From the NCBI GenBank assembly GCA_000471925.1, contig CP006668.1, forward strand, positions 1,302,001 through 1,366,000: DNA of 64,000 bases, in the 5' to 3' direction. Below are positions 27,101 to 36,039 of the stretch, one piece after another (the stretch's first letter is position 1; each line of letters starts with the position of its first letter). The DNA is from Ralstonia pickettii DTP0602. Its GTDB lineage: Bacteria; Pseudomonadota; Gammaproteobacteria; Burkholderiales; Burkholderiaceae. Below the pieces are notes generated by a model. The model did no database searches. It worked only from the letters and a program-made list of their open reading frames with translations, and was not told the origin of the DNA. A program made the translations under genes and the position numbers.

Positions 27101-28375
27101 ATGACAAGGATGCGTGAAATAAAGTATCAGGCCGGCGTGATCGATCCACTCAACAAGGCGCTGGGCCGGATGGAAGCCCCGCTGGCCCCGGATGCCGGCC
27201 AGACCGGCTGGAGCCTGCTGCAGGAAGAACTGAGCCTGCCGGCCGCGGTGCTTTATGAAGACCGGCTTGCGCACAACCTGGAATGGATGCGCCGCTTCAT
27301 GAACGAATACGGCGTGCTGCTTGCGCCGCATGGCAAGACCACGATGGCGCCCAAGCTGTTCGCGCGCCAACTGGGCGCGGGCGCGTGGGGCATCACGCTC
27401 GCCACCGCGCACCAGACCGCCGCGGCACACGCGCATGGCGTCAAGCGCGTATTGATGGCCAACCAGCTGGTGGGCCGGCGCAATATGGAAATCATCGCGG
27501 ACCTGCTGCGCGATCCGGAGTTCGAGTTCTTCGCGCTGGTGGATTCGGCCGCGCTGGTCGACCAGCTCGGCAAGTTCTTCAGCGAGCGCGGGCAGAAGTT
27601 GCAGGTCTTGCTGGAGCTTGGCGTGGAAGGTGGGCGCACCGGCGTGCGCGATGACGCCCAGCAGCAGGCCGTGCTCGACGCACTGGCGCGCTGGCCGGAT
27701 GCGCTGTCGCTGGCGGGCGTGGAGATCTATGAAGGCGTGCTGCAGGAAGAGGCCGATATCCGCCGCTTCCTGCAGCGTACCGTCGCGGTCACGCGGCAAC
27801 TCGCAAAGGACGGCCGCTTTGGCCGCAGCCCGGTGGTGATGTCGGGCGCGGGGTCGGCCTGGTACGACGTGGTCGCCGAGGAATTCGCGCGCACCGACAT
27901 CGGCGCGCCGATCGACATCGTGCTGCGCCCGGGCTGCTACCTGACGCACGACGTGGGCATCTACCGCGCCGCGCAGCAGCGCATCCTGGCCAGCAACCCG
28001 GTCGCGCAGAAGATGCGCGAAGGCCTGCTGCCGGCGCTGCAGCTATGGGCCTATGTGCAGTCGATCCCCGAGCCGGAGCGCGCCATCATCGGCATGGGCA
28101 AGCGCGACGCGGCCTTCGACGCCGGCATGCCGATCCCGGCGCGGCTGTATCGCCCGGGCAGCGAGGCGCCGGTGGATGTGCCTGCGCACTGGGAGGTCAC
28201 CGGCATGATGGACCAGCACGCGTACCTGAAGATCCAGCCGGGCGACGACGTGCAGGTCGGCGACATGATCGCCTTCGATATCTCGCACCCGTGCCTGACC
28301 TTCGACAAGTGGCGCCATATCCCGGTACTCGACCGCGACCTGCGCGTGATCGACATCGTGCAAACCTTCTTCTGA
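27101..28375 (+). CDS. DSD1-like PLP-dependent amino acid deaminase / D-threonine aldolase family
   Basis: About 424 residues, with an alanine-racemase-type PLP barrel and a C-terminal D-serine-dehydratase-like domain. The PLP lysine is in LLAPHGKTTMAPKLF. Further marks are VLLELGVEGGRTGVR, VMSGAGSAWYDV and the C-terminal metal-site-like FDISHPCLTFDKWRHIPVL. Family members eliminate ammonia from D-serine or D-threonine, or cleave D-threonine. ATG 27101 is taken as start; GTG 27098 and ATG 27110 are alternatives. It is followed 13 bases later by a KDG kinase gene and then eda, so it may deaminate a 2-amino-2-deoxy-aldonate to KDG. The fold is certain, the substrate is not. Confidence 0.85.
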   Translation: MTRMREIKYQAGVIDPLNKALGRMEAPLAPDAGQTGWSLLQEELSLPAAVLYEDRLAHNLEWMRRFMNEYGVLLAPHGKTTMAPKLFARQLGAGAWGITLATAHQTAAAHAHGVKRVLMANQLVGRRNMEIIADLLRDPEFEFFALVDSAALVDQLGKFFSERGQKLQVLLELGVEGGRTGVRDDAQQQAVLDALARWPDALSLAGVEIYEGVLQEEADIRRFLQRTVAVTRQLAKDGRFGRSPVVMSGAGSAWYDVVAEEFARTDIGAPIDIVLRPGCYLTHDVGIYRAAQQRILASNPVAQKMREGLLPALQLWAYVQSIPEPERAIIGMGKRDAAFDAGMPIPARLYRPGSEAPVDVPAHWEVTGMMDQHAYLKIQPGDDVQVGDMIAFDISHPCLTFDKWRHIPVLDRDLRVIDIVQTFF

Positions 28376-28388
28376 GGTGGGCTGCCCC

Positions 28389-29324
28389 ATGAGCATCGAT
28401 ATCCTGGCCTATGGCGAGCCGCTGGTGGAGTTCAACCAGCTGCCCGACGATCCGTCGCGCTACCTGCAAGGCTTTGGCGGCGACACTTCCAACTTCTGCA
28501 TCGCGGCCGCGCGCCAGGGTGCCAGCACGGGCTATATCTGTGCCGTTGGTGCCGATACCTTCGGCGAGCGGCTGCGCGCGCTGTGGACGCAGGAGCGGGT
28601 CGATACGCGCAACGTGTACGTCGACCCGGGCGCGCCGACCGGCGTCTACTTTGTCACGCACGACAACCACGGCCACCGTTTCGACTACCTGCGCGAAGGC
28701 TCGGCCGCGAGCCGCTACCAGCATGAGCAGTTGCCGCTGGGCGCCATTGCCGCGGCACGCTACCTGCATCTGTCCGGCATCAGCCTGGCGATCAGCACCA
28801 GCGCCTGCGATGCCGGCCTGGCGGCGATGGAGCATGCGCGCAAGGCCGGGGTCAAGGTTTCGCTCGACACCAACCTGCGGCTGCGGCTGTGGTCGCTGGC
28901 CCGCGCGCGCGGCATCATGCGCGAGGCCTTTGCGTTCACCGACGTGTGCCTGCCGAGCTGGGACGACATCACGGTGCTGACCGGGCTGGACGACCGCGAT
29001 GCCATCGCGGACTACCTGCTTGGCTGCGGCATCGGACTGGTCGCGCTGAAACTGGGCGAAGAGGGCGCTTATGTCGCCACGCCTGAATCGCGCACGCTGG
29101 TGCCGCCGTACCCGGTCAAGCCGGTCGATGCCACCGGCGCGGGCGACTGCTTCGGCGGCAGCTTTATCGCGCGCCTGTCCGCGGGTGCCGATCCTTTCGA
29201 GGCGGCGCGCTACGCCAACGTGGCGGCGGCGCTGTCCACCACCGGCTACGGCGCGGTGGCGCCGATCCCCGATTCGCAGACTGTGCTGGCACGCCTGGCG
29301 CAGTCGGTGTCGGTGATCGCGTGA
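28389..29324 (+). CDS. kdgK: 2-dehydro-3-deoxygluconokinase (PfkB family)
   Basis: 311-residue ribokinase-fold sugar kinase. Its start is ATG 28389 (MSIDILAYGEPLVEFNQ). The substrate side has GFGGDTSNFCIAAARQG, and the PfkB signature 2 with catalytic Asp is PVDATGAGDCFGGSF. KDG kinases phosphorylate 2-keto-3-deoxygluconate to KDPG, and the aldolase for KDPG is encoded 56 bases downstream. It lies close behind the deaminase gene in the same transcription unit. Confidence 0.92.
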   Translation: MSIDILAYGEPLVEFNQLPDDPSRYLQGFGGDTSNFCIAAARQGASTGYICAVGADTFGERLRALWTQERVDTRNVYVDPGAPTGVYFVTHDNHGHRFDYLREGSAASRYQHEQLPLGAIAAARYLHLSGISLAISTSACDAGLAAMEHARKAGVKVSLDTNLRLRLWSLARARGIMREAFAFTDVCLPSWDDITVLTGLDDRDAIADYLLGCGIGLVALKLGEEGAYVATPESRTLVPPYPVKPVDATGAGDCFGGSFIARLSAGADPFEAARYANVAAALSTTGYGAVAPIPDSQTVLARLAQSVSVIA

Positions 29325-29380
29325 GCCGACATCCCTGAAATCTCTGCGTTTTTTTAACCATTCCTCCCGAGACAGCCACC

Positions 29381-30025
29381 ATGCAAAACCAGACTTCCCC
29401 GCTGCTCCAACGCCTGGCCGACGTGCCGGTGATTCCCGTGCTGGAGTTCCACTCGGTCGACGAAGCCCTGCACGTGAGCGAGGCGCTGGTCGCCGGCGGC
29501 CTGCCGCTGCTGGAAATCACGCTGCGCACGCCGGTGGCGCTGGAGGCGATCAAGGCCGTGGCCGCCGCGCTGCCGCAGGCTTGCGTGGGGGCGGGCACGG
29601 TGCTCACCGTCGATCAGCTGCACGCCGTGCGCGGCGCGGGGGCGCAGTTTGCCGTGTCGCCGGGGCTGACGCCGGCGCTGGCCGCGGGCGCGCAAGGGGC
29701 GGGGATCTCGCTGCTGCCGGGCGTGGCCACCGCCAGCGAGGCGATGGCGGCGCTGGAAGCCGGCTTCACCTTCCTCAAGTTCTTCCCGGCGCAGGCCGCG
29801 GGCGGGGTGCCGATGCTCAAGTCGCTGGGCGGCCCGCTGCCGCAGTTGCGCTTCTGCCCGACCGGCGGCATCGACGTCGCGCTGGCGCCGTCCTACCTGG
29901 CGCTGCCCAACGTGGTGTGCGTGGGCGGTTCGTGGGTGGTGCCCAAGGATGCCGTCGCCAGCGGCGACTGGGGCCGTATCCGTACGCTGGCCGAGCAGGC
30001 GCGGGCGTTGCGCAAGCAAGGCTGA
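29381..30025 (+). CDS. eda: KDPG/KHG aldolase
   Basis: 214-residue class I aldolase that splits 2-keto-3-deoxy-6-phosphogluconate into pyruvate and glyceraldehyde 3-phosphate. Recognised segments are [31 protein letters not shown], the Schiff-base lysine in [12 protein letters not shown], and [12 protein letters not shown]. It is the last gene of the deaminase-kdgK-eda unit and is followed by a strong hairpin terminator. Confidence 0.95.
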   Translation: MQNQTSPLLQRLADVPVIPVLEFHSVDEALHVSEALVAGGLPLLEITLRTPVALEAIKAVAAALPQACVGAGTVLTVDQLHAVRGAGAQFAVSPGLTPALAAGAQGAGISLLPGVATASEAMAALEAGFTFLKFFPAQAAGGVPMLKSLGGPLPQLRFCPTGGIDVALAPSYLALPNVVCVGGSWVVPKDAVASGDWGRIRTLAEQARALRKQG

Positions 30026-30053
30026 GCGCTGAAAAAGCCATCGGCAGCAAAGC

Positions 30054-30083
30054 AAAACGGCACGCGCTGGCGTGCCGTTTTTT
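30054..30083 (+). terminator. Rho-independent terminator after eda
   Basis: Perfect stem AAAACGGCACG / CGTGCCGTTTT with a six-base loop, followed by further T residues. The A-run on the left makes it usable on both strands, which suits the convergent entericidin gene. Confidence 0.88.
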
Positions 30084-30132
30084 CATGTCGACGCGGTCTG
30101 GGACCGCGCCCGCGGGACTGGGTCCGGACAGC

Positions 30133-30264
30133 TTACTTGTGGCGGTCCGCCGAGCTTTCGAGCTTCTGGCCACCGCGCTGAATGTCCTGGCCGAGCCCCG
30201 CCATCGTGTTGCAGCCAGCCAACAGGGTGGCAAACAAAACGCACCAGATCCAACCTTTCTTCAC
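30133..30264 (-). CDS. Entericidin A/B-family lipoprotein
   Basis: 43 residues starting at GTG 30264 with AAGGAG six bases upstream. The hydrophobic signal runs KKGWIWCVLFATLLAGCNTM with the lipobox L-A-G-C at Cys18. The mature part GLGQDIQRGGQKLESSADR is the standard entericidin tail. The predicted location is the membrane, as a small lipoprotein. It is convergent to eda, with the bidirectional terminator between them. Confidence 0.9.
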   Translation of the reverse strand: MKKGWIWCVLFATLLAGCNTMAGLGQDIQRGGQKLESSADRHK

Positions 30265-30422
30265 GCCGGGCTCCTTTCGAGAATGTTGAGAATCGACGGA
30301 TTCTTGTATTGAGGGTTTGCCGCAGATTTTACCGCTGCCGTGAGCGCCTTTGATATCTGGTATGTGCCAATTTGTAAATCGTGCAACGGACGCAACGGTG
30401 CCCGGGCGCTTCAGTCGGCGCT

Positions 30423-31871
30423 TTAGTCGACATTCCCCAGCAGTTCCTGCGCGCGTTGCTGGATAGCCGCATGGGTCTGCAGCAGCCAGGTGGCCGGGAA
30501 CGGCTGTGCCAGCAGGTAGCCCTGCACGCTATGGCAGCCCCACGCGCGCACGGCGTCGAGTTGCTGGCGGCTCTCGATGCCCTTGGCACAGACCGCTGCG
30601 CCGGCACGGCGCGCCAGCAGGCAGGCGTCGCGCAGGCGGTCGGAACTGTCGCCGGGCTGGTCGGCATGGCCCAGGCGGCGCACGTCCAGCGTGACGCGGT
30701 CCGGCTGCAGCGCCGCCAGGGCGTGGCGGCAGCCAGTGCTGTCGTCGAAGTCGCCCAGCGCCAGCTGCATACCGCGGCGCCGCAATGCGGTGAAGCGTGC
30801 CAGGATGTCGGCGTCCGCCGGCACGGCGCTGGCCGGCACCTCGATGCACAAGCTTTGCGGCGCGATGCCGCCGGCGTCGAGAATGTGGACCAGCGCGTCC
30901 ACCATCTGCGGGCGGTGCAGCTGGGCGCTGGAGGCCAGCAGGGTGAACTGCAGCGGGGCGATGACGTCGGCGGCGCGTACCAGCGGCAGCACGCTCTCCA
31001 GCAACCAGCTGCCGATCGGCCCGACCAGCCCGAGCGCTTCCACCGCGGGCAGGAAATCCTGCGGCGCTACGCGCCCCAGCGCCGGGTTGTGCCAGCGCAG
31101 CCGCACCGTATAGCCGCTGACCCTGGCGTCGGCAAAGTCGGCGCGTGGTTGCAGTTGCAGGCTCAGTTCGCCGCGCTCGAGCGCGGCGGGCAGGGCGGCC
31201 AGCAGCGGGGCGGCCGGGGGTGCCGCAGGCTTGTCGGCGCGCGCCAGGCCGGCGCCGCCCTGGCGGTCGACCCGCAGCATGGCGTCGAAGGCTTGCTGCA
31301 GACTGCGCTCGGCCGGGATGTCCGCATGGTCTGCGGACACGCCGATGCTGCAGGAGAGGAAGAGTTCAAAACCATCCAGCGAGAACGGCCGGCCCAGGTC
31401 GTTGGCAATGCGGCTGGCCAGCGGCGCGGGGTCGACGGTGCCGTCAGGCAGCGCCGTGATCACGCCCAGGTCGGCCGCCGCTACCCAGTGCATGACGGCG
31501 CCCGGCGGCAGCAGGCCCACGATGCGGGCCACTACCAGGGCCTGCAGGCGGCCCGCGCGCTGCGCGCCCAGCGTTTCGCAGGCGCTGGCAAAACGGTCGA
31601 GCCGGATCGCCAGGATGGCCTCCGGCTGCCCGGCGCGGGTGCGGCGCGCCGCCAGCGCGGAGACCAGGCTGGCAGGGGCCGTGGCACTGACCGGGCCAGA
31701 TGCTCCGGTCGGGCCATTCGGCACATTCGCGCCCCCGGCCGCACGCGCGGCGATGTCATCGGCGTCTGGATGCATGGATGGTATGGCGGACAGCAGATGG
31801 TGGCGCTTGCGCTGGCCGCGTCTCCCTGTTTTGTCAGTTTGTGTATTTTTTGCAAGCCGCTGGCGCGGCAT
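30423..31871 (-). CDS. Degenerate GGDEF/EAL-domain protein, likely non-catalytic
   Basis: About 482 residues; ATG 31775 (MHPDADD) is a likely shorter start. The C-terminal half (about residues 230-470) has the EAL fold order: SLQLQPRAD where catalytic members have an E-A-L, LRWHNPALGRVAPQDFLPAVE, LALGDFDDSTGCRHALA where D-D-F-G is expected, and GIESRQQLDAVRAWGCHSVQGYLLAQP. The N-terminal half resembles a decayed GGDEF domain without the G-G-D-E-F motif. Loss of EAL and of the paired Asp argues against c-di-GMP phosphodiesterase activity; a c-di-GMP-binding or protein-interaction role is more likely. Confidence 0.82.
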   Translation of the reverse strand: MPRQRLAKNTQTDKTGRRGQRKRHHLLSAIPSMHPDADDIAARAAGGANVPNGPTGASGPVSATAPASLVSALAARRTRAGQPEAILAIRLDRFASACETLGAQRAGRLQALVVARIVGLLPPGAVMHWVAAADLGVITALPDGTVDPAPLASRIANDLGRPFSLDGFELFLSCSIGVSADHADIPAERSLQQAFDAMLRVDRQGGAGLARADKPAAPPAAPLLAALPAALERGELSLQLQPRADFADARVSGYTVRLRWHNPALGRVAPQDFLPAVEALGLVGPIGSWLLESVLPLVRAADVIAPLQFTLLASSAQLHRPQMVDALVHILDAGGIAPQSLCIEVPASAVPADADILARFTALRRRGMQLALGDFDDSTGCRHALAALQPDRVTLDVRRLGHADQPGDSSDRLRDACLLARRAGAAVCAKGIESRQQLDAVRAWGCHSVQGYLLAQPFPATWLLQTHAAIQQRAQELLGNVD

Positions 31872-32103
31872 GGATTCCCCGTCCAGGCACCTGGCGAACC
31901 GTGCCTGCCGCAGCCGCGTGCCGGCCGCAGGGTCCGATCATAAGCCAAGGGAAGCGGCGGAGCACTGGAAGTTGCGGGCACAGTGACCGGCCCGCAACTT
32001 TCATCTGACGTCGATCAAAGCCGCATCAGGAGGACCGAAGGTTGACTCTGCCGCGCGGTTCCGGCAGCGGGGAGGAACACCGTCCGGGCATGGCCCTCGC
32101 GGC

Positions 32104-33417
32104 TCAGCCCGTGGTTTCGTCCTCCGGCCCGTCTTGTGGCGGCAGGCGCGCGGCCAGCACCTTGTCGATGCGCTTGCCGTCCATGTCGACGATCTCGAAG
32201 CGCCAGTCGCCCCATTGCACCGTGTCGGCGATCTGGGGCAGGCGGCCGAGCAGCAGCAACAGCATGCCGGACAGCGTGTGGTAGCGCTCCTTTTCTTCTT
32301 CCGGCACCTGGCGCAGGCCGATGCGGTCCTTCAGTTCCGGGATCGGGATCAGGCCGTCGAGCAGCCACGAGCCGTCCTCGCGCTGCACCGCCCATTCCTC
32401 GCCGGCGGCATCGGCCTTGAATTCGCCGGTGATGGCCTCGATCAGGTCCTGCAGCGTGACCAAACCCAGCACCTCGCCGTACTCGTCGATGACAAAGGCG
32501 ATCTGGCCGCCGGAGCCGCGGAAGTTCTCCAGCAGTTCCATGCCGGTCACGCTTTCCGGTACGAACACCGCCGGCGTCAGCACGGCCAGGAGGTCGGCTT
32601 GCTCGCCGCGCAGCCGGCGCGCCAGCAACTGGCGCGCGCTGACCACGCCGATGATGTCGTGCATGCCGCCGCGCACCACCGGGAAGCGCGAATGGTCCGA
32701 TTCTTCGATGCGGCGCAGGTTCTCTTCCAGCGGCGATTCCACGTCCAGGTAGACGACATCCCCGCGCGGCACCATCAGGGATGCCAGCTGGCGGTCGTCC
32801 AGGCGGAACACGTTGCGCACCATGGTGTGCTCGTGCTGCTCGATCACGCCGGCCTCGGAGCCCTCGACCAGCAGCGCATGGATTTCTTCCTCGGTCACGC
32901 CCGGGCCGCGATCGACCTTGGTGCCCAGCAGCCGCAGCACCAGCCGCGTGGAGCTGGACAGCAGCTTGACGAACGGGGTGGAAGCGACGGCCAGCCAGCC
33001 GATCGGGCGTGCCACCAGCCGCGCGATGGCTTCAGGGGCCATCTGGCCCAGGCGCTTGGGCACCAGTTCACCCAGCACGATGGAAAAGTAGGTCAGGCCG
33101 GCCACCACGATGGCGGTTGCCACATAGCCGGAGGTGCCCGCGGCCAGGCCAAAGCCCTGCAGCCAGAGGCCAAGCGGCTGCGCCAGCGTGGATTCGCCGA
33201 CCACGCCGTTGAGCACGCCGATCGACGTGATGCCGATCTGCACCGTGGACAGGAAGCGCGTGGGGTCCTCGCCCAGCTGGACCGCGGCAATGGCGCCACG
33301 GTCACCGTTCTCGATCTGGCGCTGCAGACGTGCTTTGCGGGCCGTGACCAGCGCGATCTCGGACATGGCGAACAGGCCGTTGAGCAGAATCAGCGCCAGC
33401 AGTATGGCAATTTCCAT
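32104..33417 (-). CDS. CNNM/HlyC-CorC-type membrane protein with CBS pair
   Basis: 437 residues from ATG 33417 (MEIAILLALILLNGLFAMSE), the typical N-terminus of the DUF21 membrane domain. Three to four hydrophobic segments follow (to about residue 180), with ITSIGVLNGVVGES and VLGELVPKRLGQ. Then come a CBS pair (around VPRGDVVYLD and VIDEYGEVLGLVTLQDLIEAITGEF, the latter crossing two elements) and a CorC_HlyC domain ending in IVDMDGKRIDKV. This family is linked to divalent cation handling in the inner membrane; older names call it hemolysin. It is a single gene. Confidence 0.9.
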   Translation of the reverse strand: MEIAILLALILLNGLFAMSEIALVTARKARLQRQIENGDRGAIAAVQLGEDPTRFLSTVQIGITSIGVLNGVVGESTLAQPLGLWLQGFGLAAGTSGYVATAIVVAGLTYFSIVLGELVPKRLGQMAPEAIARLVARPIGWLAVASTPFVKLLSSSTRLVLRLLGTKVDRGPGVTEEEIHALLVEGSEAGVIEQHEHTMVRNVFRLDDRQLASLMVPRGDVVYLDVESPLEENLRRIEESDHSRFPVVRGGMHDIIGVVSARQLLARRLRGEQADLLAVLTPAVFVPESVTGMELLENFRGSGGQIAFVIDEYGEVLGLVTLQDLIEAITGEFKADAAGEEWAVQREDGSWLLDGLIPIPELKDRIGLRQVPEEEKERYHTLSGMLLLLLGRLPQIADTVQWGDWRFEIVDMDGKRIDKVLAARLPPQDGPEDETTG

Positions 33418-33531
33418 CAGGGTGCGCGCCCTTTGCGTGTGAGTTGAAAGCACCAAGCATACCATCCGCACATGACGACTCGGCGCCGGGCCGGCTGGCG
33501 ATGGTGGCCGCGGCTGCCGCGGTCGGCGTAG

Positions 33532-33582
33532 CGATAACCAATGGATATAGCTCGTTGCCTAATATTCAATAGATAGTTATCG
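33532..33582. promoter_or_regulatory. Candidate operator upstream of the beta-propeller/MFS/amidohydrolase cluster
   Basis: CGATAAC at 33532 and its complement GTTATCG ending at 33582 frame an AT-rich stretch. Inner half-sites CAATGGATAT and ATATTCAATAG add to the dyad. It lies about 90-140 bases before the first gene and fits a LysR-type site; the cluster ends with a LysR gene. Inference from pattern. Confidence 0.45.
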
Positions 33583-33673
33583 TTTGCTGCGCCAAACTTC
33601 TGTCCGTGGCAGCACCTGTGCCGCCATGCAAAAAGCCTGGATCCCACAGGCGTGCGAATCACAAGGAGACAGA

Positions 33674-34618
33674 ATGGACAACCGATGGACGGCCGTGCTG
33701 GTGGAGAAATTCGGCCATAGCTTCAGCGCTTACGAACTGGCTGGCGGTCAGCGCCGCTTCAGCGTGCAGTTGCCGGACTATCCCCATGAATTCGTGGTGG
33801 ACCGCGAGCGCCTGTGTGGCTACGTCGGCCACTATGGCGTGCAGACCTTCGCGCATGCCGGCGACGGCGGCGCCGCGGTGATCGCAGTCGACCTGATGCG
33901 CGGCGCGGTCGGGGCACGGCTCGATTGCTCGCCCTATCACCGCATCCATGGCCTGCAGATCGACCGGCAAGGGCGCGTCTACGCGTTGAGCGAGCGCGAC
34001 AATATGCTGCTGGTGTTCGAGGCGCCGCTGGAGCGCCCGGTGCCGGACCGCGCCGTGCCGGCGGGCGGGGTGAAAAGCCATCTGTTCGTGTTGTCGGCCG
34101 ATGGCGAGCGGGCCTACGTGACCAACCTGCTGTCGCATACCGTGACACTGGTGCACCCCTACGATGCCACCCGCGCACCGCGCGCGGCCAACGCCGGCAG
34201 GCGCCCGGAGGGCTGCTGCCTGAGCCGCGACGAAGCAGCGCTCTACGTCGCCAGCCGCGACGATCACACTCTCACCCGGCTGGACGCGCGCACGATGGAA
34301 GCGCTGCGCACGGTGCCGACCGGCGAGGACCCCACCCGTATCTACTGGTCGCCGGACGATCGCCTGTTCGTGCTCAACTACGGCGAGCGCAGCATCCGCA
34401 TTTTCGATCCCGACACGCTCGCCGAAACCGGTCGGGTCGATACCGGCGCGAAGCCGATCGCGCTCGCCTTCCATCCCGCAGACCCGAGCCGCGCCTATGT
34501 CGCGCTCAACGACCACACCGTCGGCCAGCTTGACCTGCCTGGCCTGACCCTGCGCCATGCCTTCACTACCGGCAAGGAACCGGACGGCCTTGCCATCCTG
34601 GCTTTGCCGCCGCGGTAG
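33674..34618 (+). CDS. YncE-like beta-propeller protein
   Basis: 314 residues from ATG 33674 with AAGGAG upstream. Repeating blades are visible: HGLQIDRQGRVYALSERDNM, SHLFVLSADGERAYVTNLLS, GCCLSRDEAALYVASRDDHT, RIYWSPDDRLFVLNYGERS and ALAFHPADPSRAYVALNDHT. This is the pattern of 7-bladed lactonase/YncE-type propellers. No signal peptide is evident, so it may act in the cytoplasm, possibly as a sugar lactonase. It leads a unit with an MFS carrier and an amidohydrolase. Lactonase function is inference. Confidence 0.78.
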   Translation: MDNRWTAVLVEKFGHSFSAYELAGGQRRFSVQLPDYPHEFVVDRERLCGYVGHYGVQTFAHAGDGGAAVIAVDLMRGAVGARLDCSPYHRIHGLQIDRQGRVYALSERDNMLLVFEAPLERPVPDRAVPAGGVKSHLFVLSADGERAYVTNLLSHTVTLVHPYDATRAPRAANAGRRPEGCCLSRDEAALYVASRDDHTLTRLDARTMEALRTVPTGEDPTRIYWSPDDRLFVLNYGERSIRIFDPDTLAETGRVDTGAKPIALAFHPADPSRAYVALNDHTVGQLDLPGLTLRHAFTTGKEPDGLAILALPPR

Positions 34619-34701
34619 CCAGCGGGCGTTTCAACCGACAAGGCTGCGAAGGCAGCGCAGAAGCCGGCGGCTGACACCAGAAATCAGTACGGAGACAGAA
34701 T

Positions 34702-36039
34702 ATGAAAGGCTTGGACCAAGCCGGCGCCGGCACGTCCGTCGCCATCGATGCGGCACCCGTTACCGGTGCCGCCAGCATTCCGGCCCAGCGCTGGTGGCGC
34801 ATCATCCCGCCGATCCTGATGGTCTGCATCGTCTCGTACATGGATCGCGTCAATATCGCCTTCGCGATGCCGGGCGGGATGGGCGACGCGCTCGGCATCG
34901 GCGCCAGCATGGCCGGCCTGGCCGGCGGCATTTTCTTTGTCGGCTATCTCTTCCTGCAGATTCCCGGCGGCAAGCTGGCCGTGCGCGGCAGCGGGCGCAA
35001 TTTCATCGCCTGGTCGATGCTGGCCTGGGCCGTCATTTCCGTGCTGACCGGACTGGTGCGCAACGAGGCCGAACTGCTGATTCTGCGCTTTGCGCTGGGG
35101 GTGGCCGAGGGCGGCATGCTGCCGGTGGTGCTGACCATGGTCGGCAACTGGTTTCCCGATCACGAACGCGGACGCGCCAACGCCCTGGTGATCCTGTTCG
35201 TGCCGATCGCCGGCATCATCACCGCGCCGCTGTCGGGCCTGGTGATCGCGGCGCTCGACTGGCGCTGGCTGTTTATCGTGGAAGGCCTGATTTCGCTGGC
35301 CTGCCTCGGGGTGTGGTGGAAGCTGGCCTGTGACCGGCCGGAGCAGGCGCGCTGGATTTCGGCCGAAGAGAAGGCTTATCTGCTGGCCCGCCTGCGCGAG
35401 GAAGAGCAGCAGGCGGCCGCCGCTGGCGCGGACGTGGGGCAGGGTGCCGGCGGCACGCGGGCGGTGTTGGCGCACATCCTGTCGCAGGACGTGATCTGGC
35501 GCCTGATCGCCGTCAATTTTCTCTACCAGATGGGGATCTACGGCTACACGCTGTGGCTGCCCACCATCCTGAAGGGCCTGACCGGAGGCGGCATGGGGCA
35601 GGTCGGCATGCTGGCCGTGCTGCCATATCTGGGCACCATGGCCGGCATCCTCGCGATCTCCTCGCTGTCCGACCGCACCGGCCGGCGCAAGGCTTTCGTG
35701 GTCTGGCCGCTGCTGGGTTTCGCCGCCTGCCTGGCCGGTTCGGTCTGGTGGCACGACAATACCTGGCTGTCCTATGGCCTGCTGGTCGGCAGTGGCTTCT
35801 TCCTGCAGTCCGCAGCGGGGGTGTTCTGGACCCTGCCACCGCGGCTGCTGGCCGCCGAGCACGCGGGCGTGGCGCGCGGCGTGATCAATGCGCTCGGCAA
35901 CCTGGGCGGATTCTGCGGCCCTTACGCGGCGGGCGTGCTGATCGAGCGCGTCGGCGCGGGCGCCGGTGTCTACCTGCTGGTCGCCGCGCTGCTACTGGCC
36001 AGCGTCCTGGCCGCTACCTTGCCGGGGCGGTGCCGATGA
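34702..36039 (+). CDS. MFS transporter, ACS (anion:cation symporter) family
   Basis: 445 residues with twelve hydrophobic segments. ACS marks are SYMDRVNIAFAMPGGMGDAL in TM1, GGIFFVGYLFLQIPGG in TM2, GVAEGGMLPVVLTMVGNWFP and RGRANALVILFVPI. The family takes up organic anions such as aldonates, glucarate and phthalate. It follows the propeller gene and overlaps the amidohydrolase start by four bases (36036-36039), so the two are co-translated. A sugar acid or lactone-derived acid is a plausible substrate. Confidence 0.92.
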   Translation: MKGLDQAGAGTSVAIDAAPVTGAASIPAQRWWRIIPPILMVCIVSYMDRVNIAFAMPGGMGDALGIGASMAGLAGGIFFVGYLFLQIPGGKLAVRGSGRNFIAWSMLAWAVISVLTGLVRNEAELLILRFALGVAEGGMLPVVLTMVGNWFPDHERGRANALVILFVPIAGIITAPLSGLVIAALDWRWLFIVEGLISLACLGVWWKLACDRPEQARWISAEEKAYLLARLREEEQQAAAAGADVGQGAGGTRAVLAHILSQDVIWRLIAVNFLYQMGIYGYTLWLPTILKGLTGGGMGQVGMLAVLPYLGTMAGILAISSLSDRTGRRKAFVVWPLLGFAACLAGSVWWHDNTWLSYGLLVGSGFFLQSAAGVFWTLPPRLLAAEHAGVARGVINALGNLGGFCGPYAAGVLIERVGAGAGVYLLVAALLLASVLAATLPGRCR

